A stretch of DNA of 64,000 nt, taken from contig ML677366.1 in the NCBI GenBank assembly GCA_007922305.1, positions 15,224,783 to 15,288,782 on the forward strand, given 5' to 3'. The notes beneath the pieces were generated by a model. It did not search any database and had not been told where the DNA came from. It was given only the letters and a program-made list of their open reading frames with translations. This DNA is from Dermatemys mawii (Eukaryota > Chordata > Testudines > Dermatemydidae). Below are positions 46,721 through 58,301 of the stretch, one piece after another. The first letter of the stretch is position 1, and every line of letters starts with the position of its first letter. A program made the position numbers and the translations under genes.

Positions 46721-48479
46721 TGCTCACTATCTCATGGGAAAATGCCACCTTTTTCTGAATGGAGACAAGGTTCTGGAGGGTGCTGAGCACCTATAACTCC
46801 ATGTCAGATAAGTGGAACTGAGGATGCTCACAGGACCTCCAAAAATCGGACTTCCAGACTTGTTTTTTTCTCCATAATTAACTTGAGTTTCTGTGGTGAG
46901 ATATAGAAGAATTATGCAGATTCCCTTATCCTGGACTTAAAAGAATATATATATTTTCCCCAAACTAAAAACCACCTTTTGTGGGGAGGGGTGACAATGT
47001 GGCCAGTAGGAAGGGATGCACGCAGCAGGAACAGGAGGTCAGGGACCCCTGCCTCCCCTTTGACACCTTGTGGTGATCCCCAGGGTTAAAACTACCTGCC
47101 CCTAGCATGAAAGAATCTTGTCTGTGCCTGCTGTGGATCAGCTCCCTGAAACCAACAACACAAGCAGTGCCTTCCCGGTGTCCACAGACCTTGATTTCTC
47201 AGTGCAGGAAGCAACCAGTACACATCAACCCCCAAATACTCCACGCATTCCCTGCAGCGTCCATCCCCTTAGCCATTGAGCACTCTCAGAATTAACAGGT
47301 CTGCTAGTCCTTTAGGAACAGGACACCAGCTTGTCATAACCAGCCCTTTGCTTAACACCACAACACTGAGATATTTATACAGGAATAAAATCATCAAAGA
47401 CTAGAGATTCAGGAGATCATGAGTAAGGATATTGAAAACAAATGGTTACATATAAAACAATCACATTTAGCTCTAGAAAGCATATTAACAGGTTAAATCC
47501 CTGTCTAAAGAAGTTTCTCTCATCCAAAGTCCTCTTCTGCATTTTCAGCCAAGACGGGTTGATATCACACTTTCCTGAGAGCAAATGCACTGTCTCCGCT
47601 TACTTCCTCTGTACAGAATGATAGGGTGTCTTCTTTGCCTTCTAGAAATACCCCCAAATTTATGGTCTTTGCTCATAAACCTTTGTGGATTGTTTTTCCC
47701 CACTCATGCACCTTTCCTTTTGATTTCACCATCTTTGCATTAACATTTCTCTTATTATGTAAGCAGACACAAATTCCATTAATTTACAAAGCTTAGTTTA
47801 CATCCCAACAGAGAGATACATGTGTCTTACCTCCTGTCTGGAGGAACTAATGTAAGGCAGGCTTCCCTTTTGGTGACCTGCTTTTAATTTATAGGCTTAA
47901 AAACATAAATTTCTGCTATAGATACACAACTCTTTGCCCAATACATGTACACTAATACTGATGACCAATGTGACAGTGGTTTTCAATGGAGATTTCACAT
48001 GCTGTTCTTTGGTGGGTGTCCACATCAGAATCAGGAGACTCCTGTACCCCCATAGCAGCCCTTATTTGTTGGCATTAAGAGATTCTTGAGTCACACGCCT
48101 TCATAATCCCTGGCTGCCAGTGATGTCAGACGACTACATTTGCAGTTTGAATCCTAGAATATTTTTTTCTGTCTGCTAATTGGTGATTTGTCCCAGAGTT
48201 CTTCCCCCTGCTCCAGCACAATCATAGCCCCTCTTACCTCCACTCTTCCCTCTCTCTCCTTCAGTACCCCTCTTCCCCTTTCCTGCTCCCTTGCTGCAGA
48301 ATACACCTCCCCTACCATTCCTGCTTACTAAACCCTCCCCATAAAAATAAAGAAATGAATAAAAAGTGAAACTAACATGATGTGCCCATCATCACCCTGA
48401 TCGCTTTGCTCCCATCAGTTGTGCCTTTTCCTCCATCCTTTGTCAGGTTTGGGGTTTGTTTGTTTTTAATTGTATGTAC
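46721..48479. other. non-coding DNA with pyrimidine tract
   Basis: No gene. A stretch at about 46770-46850 (GGTGCTGAGCACC) resembles an old dispersed repeat. A C/T-rich tract lies at about 48200-48330 on the plus strand. Confidence 0.5.
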
Positions 48480-48580
48480 TTTGTGGCAAAGAGCTACATC
48501 TTCTGTGTGTACAGCGCCAAACCTAATGGGGACCCAACCCTAATTTGGGCTTTGGGTGCTACAGCAACATAATTAATACC
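48480..48580 (+). repeat. old amniote interspersed repeat fragment
   Basis: GTGTACAGCGCCAAACCTAA, TGGGGACCCAACCCTAATTT and GGGTGCTACAGCAACATAAT match a common amniote repeat tail (GTACAGCGCCTAGCACAATGG type). The class is uncertain; it is probably the 3' part of an old LINE. Confidence 0.6.
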
Positions 48581-50312
48581 ATTATGAAGTTAAACTATAA
48601 ACCAATATACATAGCCTTTGCACTGAGCAAAAATCTAGCTGAGACTTATATCACTTTAATAAAAGGGATCAAAATGAAACATTTGTTTTGCCAGGTAGAT
48701 TTAGCCTTCTCTTGCTTCACTATGTGACTTTATCTTCCTTTCAGGGAGATATGACCATGCAGACCTAGGCTTGGTTTTCAACCTGGCTTGGTTTATTAAC
48801 ACTTCCAGATAGGTAGTACTATTATAGGTGTTAAGCTCTGTCACTGAGATCTTTCACAATTCAGAGTCCTGCAAATTATTAATGCATAAAACTCTTAAGG
48901 TGTGGGAAATAATTGACATTGATCAATGATACAGACAACCTCCAAATACAGTTGCAATAGTGTATAGAGTGTGTCGCACCATTAATTTTATCCACCTATC
49001 TTCCAAATGTTAAAGAAATAAAAAGTTAATTAATAGTAATACTGGTAATTAAACATATTAAGTCATACTTCTCTAAAAGCATAACTGCATCTTCTGCACT
49101 TGGCTTTTGCAAGGTAACAAGCATTTGTGCAGTGAACCCTGGTATTCAACACTGTAATTACTGAACCCTGAGTTAAAATATAGATAAGATGATAAATAGC
49201 CCAGGTAAATATTTGAGCTGTGGGATTTATCACTGTATCATAAAGTTATTTTCTTCCTCTGCCTGGGAACGTACCATAGTTTAGTATTCAGATGACAGCA
49301 CAGTCCCATCCCATACTGATTTAAAGCCTTCATTATAATTGCTAATGATTACTCATGAAAGAGAGTCTATTATATGTAAAAACTGCAATCAGGGCTAATC
49401 TATTCACCTATCCATTTTCTACTGATACATTTTCTAAACAAAGCTCTGGCTGAATTGTTCATAATTAGCTTCTATTCTTACATTTTTAATTACTGTCCTC
49501 CCCCAGTACTACTATCCTCAAACAGAGCATTCTAGATATCTTCAAACGTATTTTTTCCAAGGCTTGGATTGAATTTTTATGTTATGAGTGAGCGAAAACC
49601 TGACACTGTACAATTCAGTGTTTAAAATAAAACATACATATTGTCAAATACTAAATGCCAAAGCAGAAAATCAAAAAGTAAATAGCTTAAAATAAGACTA
49701 CGACTTCCAAGTACATCAGTGGTCTATAGTTGGGGCACAATCCTGAGGAGTAGGAATTTGCTTTAAAAAAAAAAAAAAAAAGTGACAGCAAAGCAGAGTG
49801 CCTACATACCTAGGCAACAGAGGGCTTGGTAACGGTGACCCTTAGAGATCCCCAGTACAAGTTGGCACACTGCTGTTGTATTTACCCAGAAAGGTGGCAT
49901 GTAATATATCATTGGAGAACTAATGACTCCCCGATTATGAATATTCCTGTGTGATGTATGTACGGTAAACCAACAAAGGACTTTATAGATATATGTGGAA
50001 ATATAGGTCTAAAATGTGTTAAACCAGGCATACCAGAGGGAATTCATAAACAGGTTTTCTTCAGTCAAAGCAAAGAGGCCACCGCCTCAAACTAGATGTG
50101 GCCAAATTCAGTGGGCTTTTCATTTGTATTGAAGGTTACAGGAAGAGATCATTTGCATTGTGAAAATCACCAGCAGGGGAGAAGACAGCATGGCATCTAC
50201 ACTCAGCAGGCAAAAAGATCTTTATCTGGGGCTACATTTCTAAGGTTGAATGGACTGTAAAGAGTGGGAGTGACCCCTTAAGTTATCCTCCACTTGAGGA
50301 GTCAAAGAAGCT
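48581..50312. other. unique AT-rich DNA
   Basis: No gene. A run of 17 A lies at 49765-49781, without a recognisable retroposed body upstream. About 49200-49460 has a balanced, repeat-free look. Confidence 0.55.
49765..49781 (+). repeat. poly(A) run, 17 bases
   Basis: Seventeen consecutive A. It could be the tail of a decayed retroposed sequence; no source is visible upstream. Confidence 0.9.
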
Positions 50313-50640
50313 TTGAGTTTGGGTTCTCTAGTTTACGCATCAGAGTGTTGCTCTTTTAAGACAACTGAAAGCATGCTCCACAACCTGTTCCTTTCAGATT
50401 TTGGAAGGTGCTTCAGATTCTTAAACCTTGGGTCAAGTGCTGTAGCGATCTTTAGAAATCTCACATTGGTGCCTTCTTTGTGTTTTGTCAAATCTGCGGT
50501 GAAAGTATTCTTAAAATGAGCAATATGTGCTGAGTCATCACCTGAGATTGCTATAACATGAAATATAAAGCAGAATGTGGTGAAACAGAGCAGGGGACAT
50601 ATAATTCTCCCCCAAGGAGTTCAGTCACAAATTAAATTTA
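50313..50640 (-). pseudogene. hAT transposase central fragment
   Basis: On the minus strand from about 50530 to 50315 one frame reads ADLTKHKEGTNVRFLKIA and then TALDPRFKNLKHLPKSE. ALDPRFK is a hallmark of hAT transposases shortly before the C-terminal dimerisation domain. It is followed by KEQHSDA and a stop at 50335. Further upstream (to about 50640) the frame can be followed only with breaks. The catalytic residues of the RNase-H core are not seen. It is a pseudogene fragment about 100 codons long. Confidence 0.8.
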
Positions 50641-50880
50641 ACACATTTTTTTAACAAGCGTCATCAGCATGGAAGCATGTCCAATGGTGGCAAAGCATGA
50701 GGGGAATACTAATGTTTAGCATATCTGGCACATAAATACCTTGCAATGCCAGCTACAAAAATGCCATACAAATGCCTGTCCTCACTTTCAGGTGACATTG
50801 TAAATAAGAAGCGGGAAGCATTATGTCCCATAAATGCAAACAAAACTTGTTTGACTTAGTGATTAGCTGAACAAGAAGTA
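50641..50880 (+). pseudogene. hAT C-terminal dimerisation domain fragment
   Basis: On the plus strand a frame reads KYLAMPATKMPYKCLSSLSG and then DIVNKKREALCPINANK. This matches the hAT dimerisation signature (YLA.PATSVPSERVFS..G.IV..KR..L.P.NV). The Ser/Glu/Arg part has decayed to YKC, and a stop follows at about 50859. It is read opposite to the adjoining central fragment, so the two cannot come from one simple collinear gene copy. Confidence 0.85.
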
Positions 50881-51259
50881 GGACTGAGTAGACTTGTAGG
50901 CTCTAAAGTTTTACATTGTTTTGTTTTAGAGTGCAATTATGTAACAAAAAACAATCTACATTTGTAAATTGCACTTTCATGATAAAAAGATTGCACTACA
51001 GTACTTGTGTGAAGTGAATTGAAAAATACTCATTTTTATAGCACAAATATTTGTAATAAAAATATAAAGTGAGCAGTGTACACTTTGTATTCTGTGTTGT
51101 AATTGAAATCAATATATTTGAAAATGTAGAAAAATATCCAAAAATATTTATTAAATGTCAATTGGTATTCTATTGTTTAACAGTATGATTAAATTTTTTA
51201 AAATCATGATTTTTTTTTAGTTAATCATGTGAGTTAACTGCAATTAATCAACAGCCCTA

Positions 51260-54200
51260 ATCCCAAGCAAAAAAAATCATGCTGTTGTCTATTACTCCTG
51301 TGCCGAGAACAAGACTTAAATATAATTGACAACTCTGGTCAAAACTTAGCTATCTTATAATTAAATTAATACTCATACAAGTCTCTTCTGAGAGCTCTCG
51401 TGAAATAAAACAAAATCAATATAGATACTTTATGGGCTCAGAAGAGGTCAATCTCCACATCAGTTACACAGAGTAGAAACTTTCCTTACAAATATGGCCC
51501 AAAAGGTGAAAAGATAACAATGCCATCTTGGGAGCTAAGAGAGCAAAGCTGTTATTGATACTGTGATATTGCCTTAACGTAGGAGACATCTCCAGTGCTA
51601 GGGATGAGCAAACCCCAAAAGGTTCAGAGATCTGGATAAGTCTCTGTACAAAGCTTTAGAAGTCTTCTCCAAATCCAATCCTCCTCTTTTCCAAGCTGAG
51701 GAACTGAGGTTAATTTATCCCATACCTACACATTTTGGGGGGTGGAGGAGATTATCTTCTGTGCATAGATATCACAAGCATGGGGTGGGGATAGAGTGGG
51801 GAGTATCAGACATGCACATGATCTGTGCCTATGGGGAGGGCCAGGGGAAGTACATTATCCCCACTGGACCCAGTAAGAACTCAGCAAAAATATAACCGGC
51901 ACTTGCTGTGTTACCTCTTCAGTGCCCCGCTCTGCACCATGCTACACCCAGTTCTGTGGGCCCTGGAAGCAGCCACAAGTGCAAGGCTCCCACAGAGCTA
52001 TACTACCAAGGGACAGGGAAGAGCCACAAGAACCTTGGAGGCAGCACAAAGGCACAGGGCATCAGCCTGGATGGCCCTAGCTTCACAGTATCTCAAAATA
52101 TGCATGAGGTCTGGGGGCCAGAGCCACTGTTTGTTACTTGGGAGGAAATGTGTGTAAGACCCTTCACATTTGCAGAGAGCGCCATGTGGTTCCCCTATGT
52201 ATTGCAGAATTTTGCTCCTTCAAGCTTTACCACACTCTTCTCCCAACCTCACTCCTTCCTGTCCCAGCCCCCATGAACTAATCCTTTACTTCCTCCATGA
52301 CTGATCCCCCCATCTTAGATCCAGTTGCTTTCATCTCACTTATATTTTTTCACCTCCTAATCCCCAAAACACTCCCCCTCTCTTTAATCTTCAGAAGGGC
52401 CCTTTTTTCTCTGCTTTTGTTGCTATCGCAAAGGGTGCATTGCAGATTTGCAGCAGATCTGGCAGTCTCTGCTAGGCCAGCCCTGTCTATATACTCATGT
52501 TCCAGGGTTTCCCTGGCTCTAACAACAGAGAAGCTCCCGCCTCTAAAAGATCTAAAGGCAGCAGTGAGTGAAAGTCTGCTAGACCTGCTCAGACCTTACA
52601 GTGGATTTTACAGACATATCTGCCTCAGGTTCTTAGGGACATGTCTGCATAGGAAAGTGTACCTGCAAATTATACTGATCAGTATACCACTGTAGTTACA
52701 CCAGAATCTCTCTCTGTGTAGACACATTTATTTGGAATTGCAGTGGCCTTTATCCTGCTTAGTTTATGCCCCTTTGAAGTCTCAAGTTGGTGTTTAGGCT
52801 TTTAGTTAGGCTGGGCCCTTCCTCCCCCGCCCCCACCAAATAATTAAACCTTATTAACTGGACTGGGTATAAAATTATTTGGTCATTGCTGATATTTCAT
52901 CCGTAATCCATGTAAAGTGCTAACGTCAGCCTTGCCTGCCTTATAGATGTAGAGCGAAAACATATAAGCATGCTCTGCTTCTTCCCATTATTTCCCACAT
53001 GCATTTTCATTTTCAGTTCAGAGAGACCAGCAAATGATCTGTTTCTGCTGCAGTTGGGGCATCAGTGTAGAACAAAGCAATCCTAAGGAGGAAGGGAATT
53101 TGAGCTGGAAAATAATTGTTAATTGCCTTTAAATGGGTCATTTGATAACCACCAACATTAATAATAGCCATTCAAACTTACCAATTGTGCCTTTCAGTAT
53201 GCCTTGCCAGAATACTGTGCGATACCCACTGTTAATTATTGGTTTGGACAGGTTTCCCTAATGCCTTTTTGAGGCTATTGATTGATTATCATGTAATTTT
53301 TATTTGCTAATAAAGCAGCATATATTTTGCCTTGCAGAGATTTTACACATGCCTGCTATGAAGAATAAGGAGATTACAGTCACATGAAATACCTGCAACA
53401 AAGTTCTACAATGCCTACATAAATTAAGCCTATAGTACATCTGCTAAATACTGATTATGACATGATCTTCCGTGTACTGACACTTCTGGGTGGGAAAACA
53501 AGTTGGCACAAATACAAGCTTCTCTGCAGTTGGTGCCTGCCTATGCCAAAACCTGCTTCTAAATCAAGAAGTGAGTTGGGAATCTTAAATAAATAAGGGA
53601 TTCCCAGGCTGCTACTTCTCTTACACTACATGGGACAGTTGCAAAGTTCTGTCTTGCAAACATCGGAGCATAACAAGACGTTAAGCAGTATTTGATCATC
53701 TCATTTACTACTTTTGTTTGAGTTATTTGTCAGATAAGAAGGCTCCCTTTCCTGTCTGATGCTAAAACAGATTTGTTAACAAAAGCCATTCATCTGTGGG
53801 AAAAATAAGTCACTCTGGGCTGCATTTGTTATCATTATATCAGGGGGGTTCCTATGATTCGAATCACCACAACTTTTTATACCAATATAATTTTTACAGA
53901 GTAAAAGTTTGTTCTGTCTATTAAATGTAAAGCATACACAGATGCTGAAGTTACAGCTTTACTTTTATTTTTTCACATGGTGACTAGCATAAACATTACA
54001 TATTCAGTGCACTGGCTGCAGAATCATAAAACCAAGAGCAAACTGAATTGTGAGTGATGAGGTGTGAAATAATTCTTACCTAAATTTGTATAACCACATG
54101 CCCTTTGCATCTTCAGCTTTTATCCATTATAAAACTGGTTAGAGATAATATAAACAAAGTCATCATATGAATAGTTACCATCTCCATTGTTTCTTGTATC

Positions 54201-57200
54201 ACACTCTGTAAATAAGAGACAGAATTTCAGGCTGCAAACAACTGACAATTTTTAGATGACTCACTCAAGTACCTATTTGCTATGCATAATGTGAACTAGA
54301 CAGTACTTTTAAAGCACAGTTGATAAACTAATTGCCATAATTTCATAATCTCAGTGATGTGACACTTACATACTAAATCATTTTATAGAAGTCAAAGTAT
54401 AAGTGCCAACCAACATGATAAATGATTTGGCTGAAAGAGAAAAGAAGGAGTAAACCCCACACAGTGAGTATACATCTAAAAATAAGTTTTCATCCTTCAA
54501 ACTACACTGTAAAATACAAATCTCTGAAAGCAAAATTGTATCTACAGTATGTACACATGGAAGTCACCTGGCTAGTTGTATGTGTGCTACTCCCTCTACT
54601 GGATAGAATTAGAATTGCATGAATGTGTGTCACAGGCCTTATACTGCGAAGGCCTATGAATTTGGGGCAGGAAAATTTGAGTTCTGTTTCCCACAGTTGC
54701 CATTGCATGGCAATGGCATGCAACATTTTAACAAATATTTAGTTGTATATGGCTACGATTGTTACAATATTTATTCAGGACACATAGGCAACAAACTGCT
54801 ATTTATGAAGAAAATTTATCAGCTTTTGGTGGATGATTTTTTAAATACCTTTTAAGCTACTTTGAATTTACACTGCATGGAGGTTAGATGGAAAGTTTAA
54901 ATCCACTCCTGCCAGAAACTCTTGTAATGATTTATCAGAACTGACTTATACACCTTTTTTCGGTTTTCCATCCCTTGTTCAATCTTATGTTGAATGCTGT
55001 ATATCTAATCATAATCCTGCTGTTATCACAGCTGTTATATGCTTTATTTTTGATGATTCAGACAGATGTCCCAAAATTGCCCTAGATCCCTGCCAGCCTT
55101 TTCAATTGCATTATACAATCAATTAAACTCTCCTGACCTTATTTCTCTCTAGATAAAATTCAGACGTTGACACTTCAAGAAGCAAATCATGTGTGTAAAT
55201 TGGTTCTAATGACAGCTATAGTCATATGCAAATGGCATATTATCAGACATTAAAATATCCAGGAGCACTAGCTTGATGGATGCAGTCAAGAAAAATTAAC
55301 TAGAAAATGCATACTCCAGATACTTCCCACAGTATGTAATGCAATTAAAAGAAGGCAAAGAGAAACTCGCACTAGAAACTGACTCTCTCCTGCCGTGCCT
55401 ATTTATTTTCCATCATCTGTTGTTATTGTTGAGAATCTTCACACTGTATCCCAATTAAGCAAATCTCTCAGAATTAATAAGGGTTCGCCTTCTTTATCAT
55501 CACATCTTTAATGTTTGGAACTGAAAACATTGGCACCTCATGCTGTACACGCGTGTGAGTAGTTAGCACAATAATAATAAAATGTGCTTGCCAAAAAATG
55601 ATTACAAGTGAAGCTTTATTGCAAGGGTGTCTTGTTTGGAGGATTTAGCCCAATTCAACGCAATGACAACAGTTGTCAGCCACGGATACTGAACATAATC
55701 TAGTAAAATGACAATGTATTGAATTTTCAGAGCACTAAGTCATTATTTAGGCATGTTTGGAATACAGATGGTTTTGCCACTGTTTGGTGGCCTCAAATAA
55801 TGGACATTTAAAAAGGCTCATTTTCTTTGATGTTCTTGATCAAGTAATTTGTACCAATTTTCAGTCCATTGGCAACAGGGCTCATGTTTAAATTTTCATA
55901 AATATCTCTGACCAAATTACCAAACTCCAAGTCCTTGTTGACCAATTCTTAAGACACTTGTGAAGAAAGTGCATACATTCCATTATTCAGTATGTTCTAA
56001 AGCCATAAGTCTTAACATAAGTTCACTATTAAGCCACATGTTTTCAGGACATCTAATAACCATATGCTCTTCTGCTTCATAACACACACAGAGACTAAAG
56101 GATGTACAGTGACTGGAATTTATCTGGGGAAATCTTCACTTTGTTTCCTGGCCCACAGACCAGCTGGGTAAAGGGGCAGGGGACTTGACCGAACAATCAT
56201 GAAAATCTACCGCAAAGAGTACTGGACAACACCTAGATCTCAGGTTAAACATGGGGGTCCCCTCTGTCTCCGCAAGCCACCAAGTATACCAGACTTCCAT
56301 GGCTCTCCCACCAACTTTCAGAGGGCATCACCAAGCATGCTGGAGAAGTTGTGACTTTTGCAGACATCCTTGATAAATCAGAAAGGGAATGTCCCACACA
56401 GGGAACATCACACACTCCACAGTTCTAGCATCATAGAATTTACAACGGGCTTTAAGGTCCCCCTGCCATGGTAAAAGCTTTGGGGGCGTTTGGGGCATAT
56501 ATTTTTTGTTTAGGAATTACTGTGGTCATGTGTATCTGCTCCAGCTTTGCCTCCACCTTGCCCACTCTCCGCAGCCCAGTCACTGGCCAGCCCCTTTCTT
56601 ACCCTCACAAACATGGATCCCTGAACTAGCAGAGAAGTCTCTACAGATTCTAGCGAAAGGGAGGACAACAGCCTGGAGATGGCCGACCCCCTATTCCACT
56701 TGAGATGGAGCCCGTCTTTGAATTTATTTGAAGGCCACTCACACAGTGTAATAATAAAAATTTATCTGGGTCAAAAGACATGGAGTAGGTGAGAAAAGTC
56801 CATCATCTCTCTTCCCTTTACCCCATTTACTATAGAACACCACTTGCACATGCTTACTACATAGAAGATGGTGGCACCTATGAGCCTGTGAGGAAACATA
56901 CTGTTTATCTCCTGCAGGCAGCATTTCGTCAGATTGGTTCCCCTGTGGAAGGAGAGGAGCATGATACTCCATATATCATTAACTCTGCAGGTCATTCTTA
57001 CTCCCAGTTTTCAATTTATAAGGAGGATTTCAGCATTTAAAGCTAGTTTTCTCTTTTCTGTATTGGATAGGACAAACATTAACTTGTGTCTTAGTCAAGT
57101 GAAGCATAGAAAAGGAGTTTGGTCTCTTCCAGGGCGAGACAACCCCTTAAGAAGAATACCTGCCATTTTGTTATTTATATCATCAACAGCCTGTTGGCGA

Positions 57201-58095
57201 TACTGCAGTTGAACTGGAAGTTGCACAAATATTTCCTCAGGCTTTTCTCTCCCCCCACCCGCACTTTCCTGAGAAATGGATCTTGTATAATACAGACAGA
57301 GGCCATTTTAATTTCAAGCCAGTTCCTTGTGTTCAGTGAAGTAGTAAAAGTTCCAGTGCCTGGACCCATTACAAAGTTATCCCAGAAACCTTAGTAAGTT
57401 GAATGAACATTCAATCAGAAAATAAGGCTTCAGTCATATGTAAATAACAGAAATGGGAAGGTAATGGCAGACATGAACTATATTATACTTTCAGTGAATG
57501 CCATGTATTCTTTGGTTGACTGTACTGTATTTTTCAGTGTATATGTGTGAAACACACACATTGCTTATTTGACAGATAAATTGTTTCTGTAGGCTAGTTG
57601 AAACTGTAACTTTGGTTAAATTGAAACAAAATAAAGAGACCTTTCTCAGTAACCTCCATTTGTATAAAATACAGCATTGTTAATTGACCCAAAATTCTCT
57701 GTGCCACAGGCAGGATTCTAATCATAAAGAACATAGCCAAACAGAATAAGATGTATGGGAAAATCTTTCCTCATACATCAGTATCAAACAATATATACAA
57801 CATGGGCAATTATGGCATGAGTTTAGGTGTTTGTTTTCTTTAAACAAGTTTCCTTCAGCAAAGTGCATGGGAATAAAATATTAAACAACAAACAGCTGTT
57901 TAGGTGTGTATGCAGTCAAATAGTAATCCTATCTCTGTGTGCTAAGTTTATTGTACTGGGCAACAACAACATGGTGTCCTAGATAAAGACAGACATAACC
58001 AAACAAGCATTGACAACTTAGATCACTTTCATTTTTTAAATGAGTAAAAATTGTTTAGAGAGAGTTCAGCAATAATGTCAAAATGATGCAAGTTA
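51260..58095. other. long AT-rich unique DNA
   Basis: Nearly 7 kb without a recognisable transposon or gene. A GC-richer patch at 51780-52700 has frames of 110-132 codons on the plus strand (51825-52695) with no domain. The stretch 53100-53345 is rich in ATTA/TAAT words. A minor palindrome, CCATTGCATGGCAATGG, lies near 54702. A 151-bp open stretch at 56860-57040 ends in a frame of 83 codons with no family match. Confidence 0.5.
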
Positions 58096-58301
58096 TGGCT
58101 TGTCTTCACTACTAGCTACATTGGCACCACTGCATCTGATGCAGCGGCATCCATTTAGTGGGTCTGGTGAAGACTTGATAAGTCAACATTGACATAGCGT
58201 GGTGTACACAACACTAATTCAATCTAAGGTACATCGGCTTACGTTGCATAACTTAATTAGTGTAACCTACATCAACATACCTCATTAGTGTAGACCAGGT
58301 C
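58096..58301. mobile_element. 206-bp Harbinger-like MITE with TTA duplication
   Basis: The left end TGGCTTGTCTTCACTA pairs with the right end TAGTGTAGACCAGGTC. TTA stands at 58093-58095 and 58302-58304, a perfect 3-bp target duplication. It is the same end type as the elements at 4077, 7077 and 44625. The interior is non-coding. Confidence 0.88.

Larger units (their letters stand above)
50313..51259. mobile_element. hAT transposon relic with opposed coding segments
   Basis: The right end carries TTAACTGCAATTAATCAACA then GCCCTAA, the TAGGGCTGT-type terminus of a hAT element I know from turtles. The left end is truncated inside coding sequence near 50313. The coding relics lie on opposite strands: a minus-strand piece at 50313-50640 and a plus-strand piece at 50641-50880. 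The last 380 bp (50881-51259) is AT-rich non-coding sequence with repeated AATCATG and TTAACT words. Confidence 0.8.

Noticed and set aside
49765..49781. Processed pseudogene marked by poly(A)
   Set aside because: No open frame or familiar mRNA-like sequence precedes the A run, and no flanking direct repeats are visible.
51825..52695. Overlapping plus-strand frames in a GC-richer patch
   Set aside because: Overlapping frames of similar length with no domains suggest composition, not coding.
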